A DNA stretch of 49,261 nucleotides from a cf. Phormidesmis sp. LEGE 11477 (GTDB lineage Bacteria; Cyanobacteriota; Cyanobacteriia; Phormidesmidales; Phormidesmidaceae): contig NZ_JADEXO010000038.1 of the NCBI RefSeq assembly GCF_015207105.1, positions 1-49,261 on the forward strand, written 5' to 3'. Below the pieces are notes generated by a model that did no database searches, was not told the origin of the DNA, and saw only the letters and a program-made list of their open reading frames with translations. Numbering within the stretch: position 1 is the stretch's first letter; every line of letters begins with the position of its first letter. Positions 17,330 to 27,002 of the stretch are shown here, one piece after another. The position numbers were made by a program, and so were the translations under genes.

Positions 17330-18565
17330 TTAGGCTTTTTCACCTATCACTTGCAAAAAGTTAGCGAGGGTGCGCTGATTTTCTGCAGCGGTGCCAATAC
17401 TGATGCGAAGTCCGCCGCCCGTGTGTCTGATCCGAGTGCCTCGGGTGAGAAGCCTTTGACAGACTTTATTGAGCCCTTCCTCTTGGCTAGTTGCGCCTAT
17501 ATGAGCCAGCGCGCGATCGCGCAATCGAACATAGATAAAATTACTGTCGCTGGGCCAGATCTGTAAACCAGGGTGGCTAGTCAAAGCAGATAGCAGTCGC
17601 TGGCGTTCGCCTATCAGCACTGGAATTTGTTCTAGTAGCCGATCGCTATGCAGTAGCGCAGCCATGGCCGCTGCCTGAGAAAAGCTAGGCAGGTTGTACG
17701 GCAGTCTTAGTTTCTCTAGAGCTGCGATGATGTTGGGATGAGCAATGCCGTAGCCGACTCGGTGAGCGGCCAGGCGAAAGGCCTTTGATAAGGTTCGTAG
17801 GATGATCCAGTTGGGCCGACTGAGCGCTTCTACCAGGGTAGTATGACCACTAAATTCAAAGTAGGCTTCATCGACAACGACCAAGATATCTTCTGGTAGC
17901 TGCCTGAGCCAGGCCAACTCTTGCTGAGTCAGGACGTTGCCAGTCGGCGAATTTGGATGCACCATGAAGATGACTCGAACGGGAGCCGTTTGAGTAGAGG
18001 CGTTGGTTGGCGCTGTAGTTGGCTGAGCGGCAGTCGACTGGGCGGCAGTCGGCTGAGCGGCGAACCGATCGATGGTGGCCTGGGCGGCGGGAATGTCAAT
18101 TTCAAAGCTGTCTTGGCGCTCTATGCTGTGAACAGTGATGCCTAGCGTTCTAGCCAAGATGCTATACATGGAAAAAGTAGGCGTGGCCACTAGGATGGAG
18201 CCGTTATTGCCTAGGCAGGTGGCCATCAATACAGAGCGAATAAGTTCGTCAGAACCATTCCCCAGAGTGATGTGACTGGGCGTGAGGGTATCTAGGCTGC
18301 TGTTAGAAGCCGTGACATAGCTCAAGACGGCCTGCTTTAGGGCTGAGTGCGAGCCGTCTGGATAGCGGTTGGCAGCGATCACATACTGATACTTTTCCGC
18401 CAGCGTTGCTTTGAGTGCTGCTGGTAGATCGATCGGACTCTCATTAGTATCTAGCGGGTCGATATCTAGTGGCTCGGCAGTAGGCGACAGTGAAGCTGAT
18501 TTATCTGCTGGGTGAGGCGACTGATACGCCGCTAGCTGAGCTAAATCAGCACGTAAAAAAGACAT
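17330..18565 (-). CDS. hisC: Histidinol-phosphate aminotransferase
   Basis: A 411-residue class I/II PLP aminotransferase that makes histidinol phosphate from imidazole-acetol phosphate in histidine synthesis. Markers are LGNGSDELI (101-109), HPNSPTGN (203-210), VDEAYFEF (231-238) and the PLP lysine Lys261 in [15 protein letters not shown]. The frame extends upstream to 18883, but that part is the antisense of leu[16 protein letters not shown] is the family-like N-terminus, so I start at 18565 (ATG at 18604 is an alternative). A low-complexity insert rich in Ala, Gln, Thr and Pro (about 168-195) makes it longer than the usual 350-370 residues. It is divergent from leuB. Confidence 0.92.
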   Translation of the reverse strand: MSFLRADLAQLAAYQSPHPADKSASLSPTAEPLDIDPLDTNESPIDLPAALKATLAEKYQYVIAANRYPDGSHSALKQAVLSYVTASNSSLDTLTPSHITLGNGSDELIRSVLMATCLGNNGSILVATPTFSMYSILARTLGITVHSIERQDSFEIDIPAAQATIDRFAAQPTAAQSTAAQPTTAPTNASTQTAPVRVIFMVHPNSPTGNVLTQQELAWLRQLPEDILVVVDEAYFEFSGHTTLVEALSRPNWIILRTLSKAFRLAAHRVGYGIAHPNIIAALEKLRLPYNLPSFSQAAAMAALLHSDRLLEQIPVLIGERQRLLSALTSHPGLQIWPSDSNFIYVRLRDRALAHIGATSQEEGLNKVCQRLLTRGTRIRHTGGGLRISIGTAAENQRTLANFLQVIGEKA

Positions 18566-18608
18566 ACAATTCAAACCGACAACGCTGGCCCTTCTAACAC
18601 TCATGCAT

Positions 18609-18636
18609 TCTACAGCACCTCTGAATCGGGTATTAT
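18609..18636 (+). promoter_or_regulatory. Possible leuB promoter
   Basis: TTCTAC (18609-18614) and TATTAT (18631-18636) are 16 bp apart, 35 bp before the preferred leuB ATG. The -10 match is good, the -35 weak. It overlaps the alternative ATG at 18635, which is one reason to prefer the later start. Confidence 0.3.
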
Positions 18637-18670
18637 GGCACCCGTCCCTAAAACCTTGTTTGCGCCAGCC

Positions 18671-19768
18671 ATGACCGATTCTACAGCCCAGTCTTTTCAG
18701 ATCACGCTTCTTCCGGGAGACGGCATTGGCCCAGAGATTATGGCGGTGGCGGTGAATGTCTTGAAGCAGATTGGAGAGCAAGAAGGCATCAAATTCGACT
18801 TTACCGAAGCGCCGATCGGCGGGGTGGCAATCGATACCACTGGCGTGCCTTTGCCAAAAGATACGCTGAGCATCTGCCGTCAAAGTGATGCTGTCTTGCT
18901 AGCGTCGATTGGTGGCTACAAGTGGGATAGTTTACCGCGATCGCAGCGACCAGAAACCGGACTGTTGGGCCTGCGAGCAGGGCTAGGACTATTTGCAAAT
19001 CTGCGCCCGGCGACTATCTTGCCGCAGCTACTAGAGGCGTCTTCACTCAAGCCAGAAGTGGTTGAAGGCGTAGATATTATGGTGGTGCGTGAGCTGACGG
19101 GCGGCATCTACTTTGGCCAGCCCAAAGGAATCTTTGAAACAGAAGATAGCGATCAGCGCGGGGTGAGTACGATGGCCTACACTGGCAAAGAGATTGATCG
19201 AATTGGCCGAGTTGCCTTTGAGACGGCACAGAAAAGGCAGGGGCGGCTATGTTCTGTAGACAAGGCGAATGTGCTAGAGGTGTCGCAGCTTTGGCGCGAT
19301 CGCATCACCGCACTTAGCAAAAGCTATACAGACGTTGAGCTGTCCCATCTATACGTAGATAACGCGGCCATGCAGCTTGTCCGTGCCCCCAAGCAGTTTG
19401 ACACCATTGTCACGGGCAATCTATTCGGCGATATCCTTTCCGATGCAGCGGCGATGCTCACTGGCAGTATTGGCATGCTCCCTTCTGCTAGCCTGGGTGA
19501 GAGCGGCCCTGGCGTCTACGAACCTGTACATGGATCAGCGCCCGATATCGCCGGACAAGACAAGGCCAACCCACTCGCTCAAGTGCTCAGCGCTGCGATG
19601 ATGCTCCGCTATGGACTAGATCGGCCCGCCACCGCCGATCGAATAGAGCAGGCCGTACTGAGCGTGCTAGATCAGGGCTATCGAACGGGTGACATTATGT
19701 CTGAAGGGATGAAAGTGGTCGGCTGCAAAGCTATGGGAGAAGCTCTACAAACTGCGCTTTCTTCGTAA
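18671..19768 (+). CDS. leuB: 3-isopropylmalate dehydrogenase
   Basis: A 365-residue NAD-dependent decarboxylating dehydrogenase of leucine synthesis. Seen are the N-terminal [12 protein letters not shown], the substrate loop with Arg residues [21 protein letters not shown], the ELTGGIYFG motif, and [27 protein letters not shown] with the metal-binding aspartates, all canonical for LeuB. Length matches the family. The ATG at 18671 (MTDSTAQSF) gives a standard N-terminus; an in-frame ATG at 18635 would add twelve residues and overlaps a possible -10 box. It is divergent from hisC, with about 105 bp between the start codons. Confidence 0.96.
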   Translation: MTDSTAQSFQITLLPGDGIGPEIMAVAVNVLKQIGEQEGIKFDFTEAPIGGVAIDTTGVPLPKDTLSICRQSDAVLLASIGGYKWDSLPRSQRPETGLLGLRAGLGLFANLRPATILPQLLEASSLKPEVVEGVDIMVVRELTGGIYFGQPKGIFETEDSDQRGVSTMAYTGKEIDRIGRVAFETAQKRQGRLCSVDKANVLEVSQLWRDRITALSKSYTDVELSHLYVDNAAMQLVRAPKQFDTIVTGNLFGDILSDAAAMLTGSIGMLPSASLGESGPGVYEPVHGSAPDIAGQDKANPLAQVLSAAMMLRYGLDRPATADRIEQAVLSVLDQGYRTGDIMSEGMKVVGCKAMGEALQTALSS

Positions 19769-19983
19769 AGGCTGCGTCTGTAATTCTACTGAATAATCTG
19801 ACCAAACAGGTCAAAATGAACGCCTTATAGTAGACTTGAGCCAACTTTTCTGATAGTAGATTCGCTTACCGGGTAAAATCGCTCGTCAGGCCGAAATAGA
19901 GCTCGACCCAAAACTAGCTTAAGCAAATAGATCTTCTGACTACTCAAAAACACCTGTAAATCAGGCACCGAAAGGAGCACTTC

Positions 19984-20256
19984 ATGCCGACTATGACTAC
20001 ACAAAGGCCAATTAGCGCCGCTGAGCGCCTTGCCTTTGGAGATGACTCTGTTCTCTTGAACCCAGATTTGATCAAGGCTGCCCGGCAGATTTATCGTGTT
20101 TTCTATGAAGTGCATCCAGAAGTCATACAAAGACCGATTGGAGTCGCTATTGGTCGATTAAACCATCGCGGCAAACTAGTCTTTGGCGACAAGCCTGTCT
20201 TACTTCCACAAGAGTGCTTTGTCCCCTTCAACCAAATCGAACCTGACGCCGTCTGA
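19984..20256 (+). CDS. Small hypothetical protein with strong RBS
   Basis: A 90-residue protein preceded by a clear Shine-Dalgarno (AAAGGAGC, 11 bp before the ATG). It contains an internal near-repeat, LAFGDDSVLLNP (about 17-28) and LVFGDKPVLLPQ (about 65-76). There is no membrane segment or cysteine. No family was recognised. It is monocistronic, 215 bp downstream of leuB. A second ATG four codons in is possible. Confidence 0.65.
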   Translation: MPTMTTQRPISAAERLAFGDDSVLLNPDLIKAARQIYRVFYEVHPEVIQRPIGVAIGRLNHRGKLVFGDKPVLLPQECFVPFNQIEPDAV

Positions 20257-20758
20257 CTTGAGCCACAGCAATCTGCTAATGCACAATCCGCTAATGCATT
20301 AGTGAATTGTCTTGGTAGGCGTCTCCTAGCACCGTGCGACTACGCGGGTTCCTACCGCTGTCTTGGTAGGCGTTCCCTAGCGTCATACAGCGACTATATG
20401 CTGGCAAAGGACCAGTGCCTACGCATGCTAAGGGGTGTGCTAGGGAGAGTTATCTAGTCCGCCGCCGCTAATAATTCTAGTAGTCACTGGTGACGAATGT
20501 TGTTCATGAAATTGGCTTTTCCACTTTCCAAGCAATTGAGATAGCCAACCTACTTGAGACCAGCAGTAATCTTTTCTCCTTAACGATTGTTTTCAGAGCC
20601 TAGATCCAATTGACGCAGCGGGTTTCACAACATCGACGCTGTAGAGTTTTAACTAAACTTGATGAAGTTTTAGCTGTAGACAACAGAAAACGCTTTCTTT
20701 CTATTGATAACTCTACTCCAGCGTGCAGTTAAAATCTTGAAATCTGGAGTCATAGACA
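20257..20758. other. Spacer with a 20-bp direct repeat
   Basis: This 502-bp spacer has no gene. A 20-bp direct repeat lies in its first part (listed separately), and the nearby GCTAATGCA is doubled (about 20275 and 20290). The last 150 bp should carry the RTX gene promoter; no strong consensus was seen. GGAG at about 20745 is the probable RBS. Confidence 0.5.
20311..20381 (+). repeat. Two 20-bp direct repeats
   Basis: CTTGGTAGGCGTCTCCTAGC (20311-20330) and CTTGGTAGGCGTTCCCTAGC (20362-20381) differ at two positions and are 51 bp apart. Both are preceded by TGT and followed within about 15 nt by GCGACTA. Origin unknown. Confidence 0.7.
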
Positions 20759-22483
20759 ATGGCAAAGAATACAACTCAATTTATCGCACTCGGGTTTGAC
20801 GAAATATTTCGATTAGAAGCCGATGGTAGCGGCTCTCTTATTGGCAATAGTGGTTTTGGCGGCAATTCATTAGCCAGTGATAGCATAGGCGATCTTTTTA
20901 CAATAGCGGGGCCTCTAGTAAAAATCGATCCAGAAACTGGGGTAGGCGTTAGCAATACGCAGTTTGGAGTTGGAGATGTCAGAGCGCTAGCATTTTCTAA
21001 TGCAGATGAGCTCTTTGCCATCAGTCAACCGCCCTCATCTGCTTTTGAACTATTTGAGCTCAATATTGAAACGGGTCAGCAAACTCTAATCAATAGGATC
21101 ATTGGTGCTAATGCCGTTCAAGGACTGGACTTTGCTCCAGATGGAACGCTGTATGGATGGGATCTCTCTCTTGGATTAATCACTATTAACCCTCAGACAG
21201 GAGAAGCCACTGACGTCAATTCAGCGGTCGGCGCTAATGCGGCTATTCAAAGCATTACAGTAACGGACGATGGACGTCTGTTCGGTGCTAGAGATGCCCT
21301 TTATGAGATTGATATAGAAACAGGCGAAGCAACATTTGTTGGCGAAGGCGATTACGACGACATTAGAGGAATTGAAGCGTTTAAGACAGTCGATGGCCAG
21401 CCGCTTCAGTTTCTTGCAAATAGGGCCGGTGGCGTATTTCGAATAGAAGCAGATGGCAGCGGCTTCTTTGTTGAAAACAACGGCTTTGGTGGTAACTCCT
21501 TAGCCAGTAATAGTGCGGATGAGTTCTTTACAATCAGTGGCTTGCCCAATGGTGTTCGACCGCTAGTAGAGATTGATCCAAACACAGGGTTAGCTGGTCT
21601 TGCTGGCGATTTCACCGACTTAGATGTTAGAGGTTTAGCGTTTTCTCCAGAGGACAGGCTGTTCGCAGTTCAGTTTTCTTCTGAACCACCTGATGGTGAC
21701 GAGCTGTTTAAACTAGATCCCAAAACGGGAGAGCGGACTCTAGTCGGCGTGACGCAGGGGTTTTCTGGTATTCAAGGACTAGATTTTTCGCCAGAAGGAA
21801 CGCTCTATGGATGGGATATATCCGAGGGATTAGTGATTATCGATCCTGATACGGCAGCGACTACCGATGTGAATCCTAGCGTCGGTGCTGATGCAGGCAT
21901 TCAAAGTATCGTCTTTACCGAGGATGGCAGTTTGTTCGGTGCTAGAGATGCGCTGTACCAGATCGATGTAGAAACAGGTGAGACGACCTTCATTGGAGAA
22001 GGTGATTACGATGACCTACGAGGCATCGAAGTGCTCAAACTGGTAAATGAGCTCAATGGAACGCGAGATGACGATAGACTGATTGGCTCTTCTAAGAACG
22101 ATATTATCAATGGCTTTGGTGGTGACGATAGACTAGTTGGCAAGGCCGGAGACGATACGCTCAACGGTGGTGGTGGGAGAGACAACCTGAGAGGCGCTGG
22201 CGGCGACGATGTTCTAATCGGAGGAAATGGCTTCGATTTGCTGACGGGTAATCAAGGACGCGACATCTTTGTCTTAGAGCTAAATCAGGGGCGTGATATT
22301 ATCCGAGACTTTAAGAACGGGGTTGACTCTCTTGGACTCTCGGATGGTCTCTCTTTTGGCGACCTAAATATTGTTGGTCGAGGTGACAGTACGCTGATTC
22401 GTTTTAACAACGCAACTCTAGTCAGCCTCTCTGGTATCAGTGCCCATACAATTGGCGCTGAGGATTTTGTTCTTTTCTCTTAG
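20759..22483 (+). CDS. RTX-type calcium-binding protein with duplicated propeller-like module
   Basis: A 574-residue protein. Residues about 8-215 and 216-425 are two copies of one module: IFRLEADGSGSLIGNSGFGG is echoed by VFRIEADGSGFFVENNGFGG, and LDFAPDGTLYGWD by LDFSPEGTLYGWD. Each module holds several short beta-rich units and ends in TGE-T-FIGEGDYDD, which suggests a beta-propeller-like fold. Residues about 435-500 hold glycine/aspartate nonapeptide repeats (GGDDRLVGKAGDDTLNGG, GGDDVLIGGNG) that bind calcium in RTX proteins. The last 70 residues resemble the usual C-terminal RTX cap. There is no N-terminal signal peptide, consistent with type I secretion using a C-terminal signal. No transporter genes are near. 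The substrate or surface role is unknown. Confidence 0.85.
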   Translation: MAKNTTQFIALGFDEIFRLEADGSGSLIGNSGFGGNSLASDSIGDLFTIAGPLVKIDPETGVGVSNTQFGVGDVRALAFSNADELFAISQPPSSAFELFELNIETGQQTLINRIIGANAVQGLDFAPDGTLYGWDLSLGLITINPQTGEATDVNSAVGANAAIQSITVTDDGRLFGARDALYEIDIETGEATFVGEGDYDDIRGIEAFKTVDGQPLQFLANRAGGVFRIEADGSGFFVENNGFGGNSLASNSADEFFTISGLPNGVRPLVEIDPNTGLAGLAGDFTDLDVRGLAFSPEDRLFAVQFSSEPPDGDELFKLDPKTGERTLVGVTQGFSGIQGLDFSPEGTLYGWDISEGLVIIDPDTAATTDVNPSVGADAGIQSIVFTEDGSLFGARDALYQIDVETGETTFIGEGDYDDLRGIEVLKLVNELNGTRDDDRLIGSSKNDIINGFGGDDRLVGKAGDDTLNGGGGRDNLRGAGGDDVLIGGNGFDLLTGNQGRDIFVLELNQGRDIIRDFKNGVDSLGLSDGLSFGDLNIVGRGDSTLIRFNNATLVSLSGISAHTIGAEDFVLFS

Positions 22484-22697
22484 GTAGCAAGCTGTCGACT
22501 GCTAGCTGCCAACTAAAGGCTTCGTTGGATGCCGCCTTGCTAGCACTCAGCGATAGGTGTCTCGTCAACTGTATCTGGCTCAATATCTAACTCAGTTAGT
22601 GAGGTCTAGCTCAATTGGCGAGACAAACGTAACAATACAATAACAATATAACTAGACAAAATGTCAGTAACTATCAGACACGGTAAGAACAATATAA

Positions 22698-23080
22698 GCC
22701 TTAACGTGTTTCTTCCTGATAAGCCAACTGATAAAGCTGATTATTCAAGTTCCTTGCTACAACGAAGAAGCAACTTTGGCAGTGACGCTATCAGACCTAT
22801 CTCGCCAGGTTCCGGGTATCGATAGCGTAGAGTGGTTGGTGATTGATGATGGCAGCCGCGATCGCACTGTCGAAGTAGCCAAAGAACTGGGCGTCGATCA
22901 CATTATCAGCTATTCCTAGACTGGTCGCGCCTATCCTCTCTGGACATGCCCAGATTGTGATTGGTGCTAGACCAATACAACAAATTAAACACTTTTCTGC
23001 GACCAAAAAGCTATTGCAGCGGCTAGGCAGTTGGGCCGTTCGAGTCGCTAGCCGTACTGCAGTTGCCGATGCGCCCATGT
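22698..23080 (+). pseudogene. Decayed family 2 glycosyltransferase
   Basis: The first part reads LIIQVPCYNEEATLAVTL and WLVIDDGSRDRTVEVAKELG, a classic GT2 N-terminus, then hits TAG at about 22918. In the next frame the protein resumes as LVAPILSGHAQIVIGARP and KLLQRLGSWAVRVASR, then stops. The DxD-containing middle (about 45-50 residues) and the C-terminus are missing, so an internal deletion and a truncation killed the gene. No start codon remains upstream (in-frame TAA at 22695). Confidence 0.85.
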
Positions 23081-24120
23081 TTTGAGCGCAACTTTTGGCA
23101 GTACAAAATCATCGACTTTCCCAGCGGTATGTCTCAGGAGTTCGTTTGGCCCCTAGCGCTGGTATACGCTCTGCCTTAACCTGATAATCCTTACTACCGG
23201 CAGCCCTCTATCAAATCTTGGGTAGCGGCTGGCATTCCCTATGCCGCGCGTCAATGCTACGCTTTTTCGAGCTGCGATCGAACTGGCTAGCTCATCATCA
23301 CGAGAGCAGCCAGTTGACCAATCACCAGGCGTTAATTGTTCTGTGTCTGCTACGAGCTAAGGCGCTGCTACAGATCGACCGATGGGACAGCGCCATTCTA
23401 GAGCGCCTGGGTCGAGCCTTTGCCTGGCAAGATACCGAAGGTTGGTTTCAAGAATATGAGGGCTGCGACCCTGGCTATCATACCCTCACCGTTTTTTTCC
23501 TGACATCGGATACAGGCGCTGCTTTATGAGCAGACTTTCAAAGGGCTGATACTAAGCTGTATTTGGCGCTTAACAAAGGGGGCGCATTTAAGTTCTTTCG
23601 AGGCGATCGCCTGGTGTGCTCAGATACCCAGTTCTCGCTTCAGGTGGGTCAGGGCCGCCAGCTAAGCAATGCGGTTGGTCACCTGGTAGGCACTTATGAT
23701 ACTCAGGTGAATCAGGACGAAATTTTAATTCGGGGCGCATTAGGCTGGGCTAAGCAAAAGCAGATGACGCCGCTGAATCTATTGATTTTACGCATAGTGA
23801 TGTTTACCGTTGGCCGCTTTTTTCCAAACCTGATCCGTAAGCTGCTACAAAAAGTCTTGATCACTGGCAAGCGACCGACGACATTTCAGTTTGTCCGGCA
23901 GCTGCGATGGGAGGGCGAGACCTGGCGCGTGGTTGATCAGCTGCGATCGCCTAACTAGAAAGCAGTCGTCTCTGCTGGGATTGCCGCCGACCAAACCTCA
24001 ATCTACGTCGTCATGAGTCGCACATTTCAGCGTGGACAGCTACAACCGTGGCTAGATTTTAGCGCTCAAATCAAGGCATTAAAGCCGGGGCAGCCGCTGC
24101 ATCTAGATCGCACTTTATAG
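23081..24120 (+). pseudogene. Decayed heparinase-like/exopolysaccharide-associated gene
   Basis: Several frames carry successive parts of one protein: FERNFWQYKIIDFPSGMSQE to a TAA near 23179; PDNPYYRQPSIKSWVAAGI; the frame open to 23529 (ELRSNWLAHHHESSQLTNHQ, GWFQEYEGCDPGYHTLTVFF); and the frame from about 23560 to a TAG at 23956-23958. After that TAG the same frame runs on as DQTSIYVVMSRTFQRGQLQPW to 24120. The GWF-EY-G-DPGY pattern recalls heparinase II/III-like polysaccharide proteins. A large middle part is missing around 23530-23560. At least three frameshifts or deletions and one nonsense codon are needed to explain it. It follows the GT2 remnant directly, so the pair looks like a collapsed polysaccharide locus. 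Confidence 0.75.
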
Positions 24121-24459
24121 CGCAGATCTCTTCGTAACCATTTTCATAACCGGACTCATGCAGCAGACATCTCCGTAGAACATAGAGTTAGAACACAAGT
24201 GTTAACTCAGCTGTTTCTCTAATGAGGCAGAAGAAACATGGAAACTATCAAATCCTCATACCGCGAAGTAAGCAGTGCTCAGCGCCCAGACAATATCGAA
24301 GATGGTTGCCAGTCGTCATCGGTGATTAAAAAGATGTTCTACACCACTTTAGCGAAGTCTCATCTGCTAAACTCCCTTAGACTGCGCGCTACTATAGAAA
24401 ACTTGAGCACAACTTCTATAGTAGGAAACAGTCATAGGTGCTAAGTCGTAGGTGCTAAG
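24121..24459. other. Spacer upstream of the binding-protein gene
   Basis: There is no gene I would call. A 68-codon frame at 24238-24444 has a fair RBS (GAGGCAGAAG) but no recognisable protein. TTCATAACCGGACTCATG (about 24143) recurs as TTCATAACCTGGCTCATG at about 28469. GTGCTAAG is doubled just before the next start. Confidence 0.45.
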
Positions 24460-25857
24460 GTGCGTCGCACATCTAGTCGATCTCGTTATCTGCTGCCACT
24501 GCGGTGGCTGAGTATCACTTTCGTCCTTCAGCTAGTAGTTTTGTTTGTTCTAGGGGTGAGCTGGCCTAGGCAACAGGCTACCCTTTCCGCCTCTCCGGTC
24601 GAACTCTCGTTCTTAGTCCCTGTAGATGAGGTCAAACCGTGGGAAGGGTTAAGCGAAGATTTTCAAAGAAAGCATCCTGATATCAGAATTAACGTTGTCA
24701 CCAACCGACAGCAGTACGAAACCACTGACATCCGCAAGAATGCCTATGCACTTGACTTTGAACTGAGCCCGGCTCAGTACGATTTAGTTTATATGGATAC
24801 CGTCTGGACGCCTGACTTTGCAGGCCGTCTACAGGATTTGACCAGCCTGGCTGAAGCCGATAGCTTCGATGTCACTGGCTTTCTAGAAAGCGAATTAGAG
24901 GCAGGTAAATATGAGGGACGGCTGTATCGGCTGCCGATGAGGGCTGATATTGGCCTGTTGTATTACCGCAAGGACTTGCTAGAAGAAATCGGGGCAGCTT
25001 TGCCGTCAACCCTGGCTGAGCTAGAGCAGGTAAGTGATTTATTGACTCAAAGGCCCGATGTGAAATTTGGCTATCTCTGGCAGAGCGGGCCGTACGAAGG
25101 CTTGATCACCACTTTTATAGAAGTGATGAATGGATTTGGCGGGCAGTGGGTTGACCCGGCAACCAATCAAGTTGGTCTGACCAAACCGGAGACAGTCGCG
25201 GCGGCCCGATTGCTGCGATCGCTCGTCCAAAGAAACATTTCACCCGTCACCAGAGACACCAGGGAATCAGGACAATCGTCAGCAGCTGACACCGCAGACA
25301 AAGAAGGCTATGTAGAACAGTCCTCGCTAGATGATTTTATGAATGAGGGCGGCGTTTTCTTGCGGGGATGGCCCTCTTTCTGGTCAGTATTAACAGATGA
25401 CAGCCGGGAAGACAGCTTGAAAGGCAAAATTGGTATCGCGCTACCGTTCTCTTTTACCTCAGCAGATAGCGTTGGCTGTCGCGGGGGGTGGGGCTTTGGT
25501 ATTCCGACGAATGCAGCCTATCCCGATGAGGCATGGACCGCTATCAAATACTTCACCAGCGAAGCCGCACAGAAGAAATTTACGCTAGCGTCTGGATTTT
25601 TGCCTAGTCGAAGAGCGCTCTTTGAAGATGACGAGATTCGCGAGCAGTATCCCCACATGCCTAGAATGCTTGACTACTTAGAAAATTCGTCGGTCTCTCG
25701 TCCATTAGTTACCAACTATGGTGCTGCTTCTGACGCTCTAAAAACGGCCTTGAGCGACATCATCAATGGCAATCGATCGGTAGACGAGGCGATGGCAGAG
25801 GCTCAAGCTAAGACTAGAGAATTATTGAATTTAGAAGGATCGAACAGCGATAGCTGA
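24460..25857 (+). CDS. ABC-transporter extracellular substrate-binding protein (sugar-type)
   Basis: A 465-residue family 1 solute-binding protein. The GTG start gives a basic N-terminus and one membrane/signal segment (WLSITFVLQLVVLFVLGVSW, about 16-35), so the protein is exported and perhaps membrane-anchored. Then come LSFLVPVDEV, AQYDLVYMDTVWTPDFAG, the hinge region RLYRLPMRADIGLLYYRKDL, and late GGWGFGIPTNAAYPDEAW-type residues typical of maltose/trehalose/glycoside binders. The substrate is not predictable. No permease or ATPase gene is adjacent, so it is an orphan or works with a distant transporter. Its last 27 bp overlap the end of the convergent kinase gene. Confidence 0.88.
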   Translation: MRRTSSRSRYLLPLRWLSITFVLQLVVLFVLGVSWPRQQATLSASPVELSFLVPVDEVKPWEGLSEDFQRKHPDIRINVVTNRQQYETTDIRKNAYALDFELSPAQYDLVYMDTVWTPDFAGRLQDLTSLAEADSFDVTGFLESELEAGKYEGRLYRLPMRADIGLLYYRKDLLEEIGAALPSTLAELEQVSDLLTQRPDVKFGYLWQSGPYEGLITTFIEVMNGFGGQWVDPATNQVGLTKPETVAAARLLRSLVQRNISPVTRDTRESGQSSAADTADKEGYVEQSSLDDFMNEGGVFLRGWPSFWSVLTDDSREDSLKGKIGIALPFSFTSADSVGCRGGWGFGIPTNAAYPDEAWTAIKYFTSEAAQKKFTLASGFLPSRRALFEDDEIREQYPHMPRMLDYLENSSVSRPLVTNYGAASDALKTALSDIINGNRSVDEAMAEAQAKTRELLNLEGSNSDS

Positions 25858-26964
25858 TGCTGACAGGTTCACTATCTGTTCGCGTTCACTCCGTTCACGA
25901 TCGCTTAAGCGTAGACCAATCAGCACCGTCAGTGCGACTAGTAAGACCAGGTTGCTGGCCACCAGCATCTGAAACAATCGCTTTTCTGACCAGTTTTTGG
26001 TCCAGCGATCCAGCCAACGATCGGCCCAGCGACTAGCGCCGCTAGCAGACGGTACGGAAGCAGTCCTGGAGAAATCTAGGCGTGGCTGACTGGCTACTCG
26101 TTCAATGATGGATCTAGCATCTATCGGTCGTTGTCCTGGAAAAGGAGCGGTCAGCGTATCTAGAAGCTGGACTAGCCAGTTGTCTATTGGCTGAGTGGTG
26201 TGATCGCGCCAGTTTAGCTGACCTGTCTTATCATCTTCTGGTAAATCAATCGGATGCTGTCCTGTTAGTAGATGTATCAGGCAGCGACCGAGCGCATAAA
26301 AGTCCGATTGAGGAACCGCTTTGCCGTTCATCTGCTCTAGCGGCGTGTATCCAGGCGATACGACGCTGGTAATATCGCGCTGTCCGGCGACTTTTGCTAA
26401 GTATGTGTTAGTCATCAGTCGGACTGTGCCAAAGTCAATCAGCGCTAGCTGTCCGGTCGGGCGCAGCATGATATTAGTGAGTTTTACATCTCGGTGAAAC
26501 AGTCCCATTTCGTGAATAATTGCCAGAATTTCTGCTAGCTGCGTGATCCAGTCAATAGCGGTTTTTTGGTCAATCGGTCCGTGCTTCTGTAGCCAGGTGT
26601 CTAGGTTCGTCCCCTGAATCTTCTCCATTACCAAGCAGTGAAGTTCGCGCTGCTTGATGGCAACCGAGAAAAAGCCGTCCTGGTTCACTTTGGGAATGCC
26701 AGGATGGTTGATCTGCTGTAAAGTTTCTACTTCCCGCTTGAATAAAGGGAACAAGGCTGGCTTTTTGAGCACTTTGAGCACTTTGGGCGTGCCGCGATCG
26801 CTTACCTCAAAGATTTCTGAGGGCTCCCACTCATCTAGCTTTCGCAAAGGCCGGAGCAGACGATAGCGACCCTGTACTAGGAGCGGCGTGCCACAGCTTT
26901 GGCAGCAGTCGTCAGAGGCGATATTCTGCCGAGCAGGGCACCAGGGATTGATACAGTAGCTCAC
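25831..26964 (-). CDS. Ser/Thr protein kinase with N-terminal zinc ribbon and C-terminal membrane anchor
   Basis: A 377-residue Hanks-type kinase. The first 25 residues carry cysteines (SYCINPWCP, DDCCQSC) forming a zinc-ribbon-like knuckle typical of cyanobacterial kinases. The kinase domain runs from about 33 to 290, with the catalytic loop HRDVKLTNI, IDFGTVR in place of DFG, and SPGYTPLEQ in the activation segment. A membrane segment near the C-terminus (MLVASNLVLLVALTVLIGLRL-like) leaves an extracytoplasmic tail of about 20 residues. I start at GTG 26964, where the family N-terminus SYCINP begins. An upstream in-frame TTG at 27006 overlaps the STAND gene stop (TTGA). Three near-copies of CCTGTGAGCTA/CCTGTGGGCCA lie between. 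It is coupled to the STAND ATPase upstream, suggesting a shared signalling path. Confidence 0.87.
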   Translation of the reverse strand: MSYCINPWCPARQNIASDDCCQSCGTPLLVQGRYRLLRPLRKLDEWEPSEIFEVSDRGTPKVLKVLKKPALFPLFKREVETLQQINHPGIPKVNQDGFFSVAIKQRELHCLVMEKIQGTNLDTWLQKHGPIDQKTAIDWITQLAEILAIIHEMGLFHRDVKLTNIMLRPTGQLALIDFGTVRLMTNTYLAKVAGQRDITSVVSPGYTPLEQMNGKAVPQSDFYALGRCLIHLLTGQHPIDLPEDDKTGQLNWRDHTTQPIDNWLVQLLDTLTAPFPGQRPIDARSIIERVASQPRLDFSRTASVPSASGASRWADRWLDRWTKNWSEKRLFQMLVASNLVLLVALTVLIGLRLSDRERSEREQIVNLSASAIAVRSF

Positions 26965-27002
26965 AGGCAAGTGGCCCACAGGTGAATAGCTCACAGGTAA
27001 CC

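Noticed and set aside
18566-18883. Upstream extension of the hisC frame
   Set aside because: It is antisense to leuB and gives no family-like residues; the [10 protein letters not shown] start fits HisC.
24238-24444. 68-codon frame before the binding-protein gene
   Set aside because: Fair RBS but no recognisable protein character; left as spacer.
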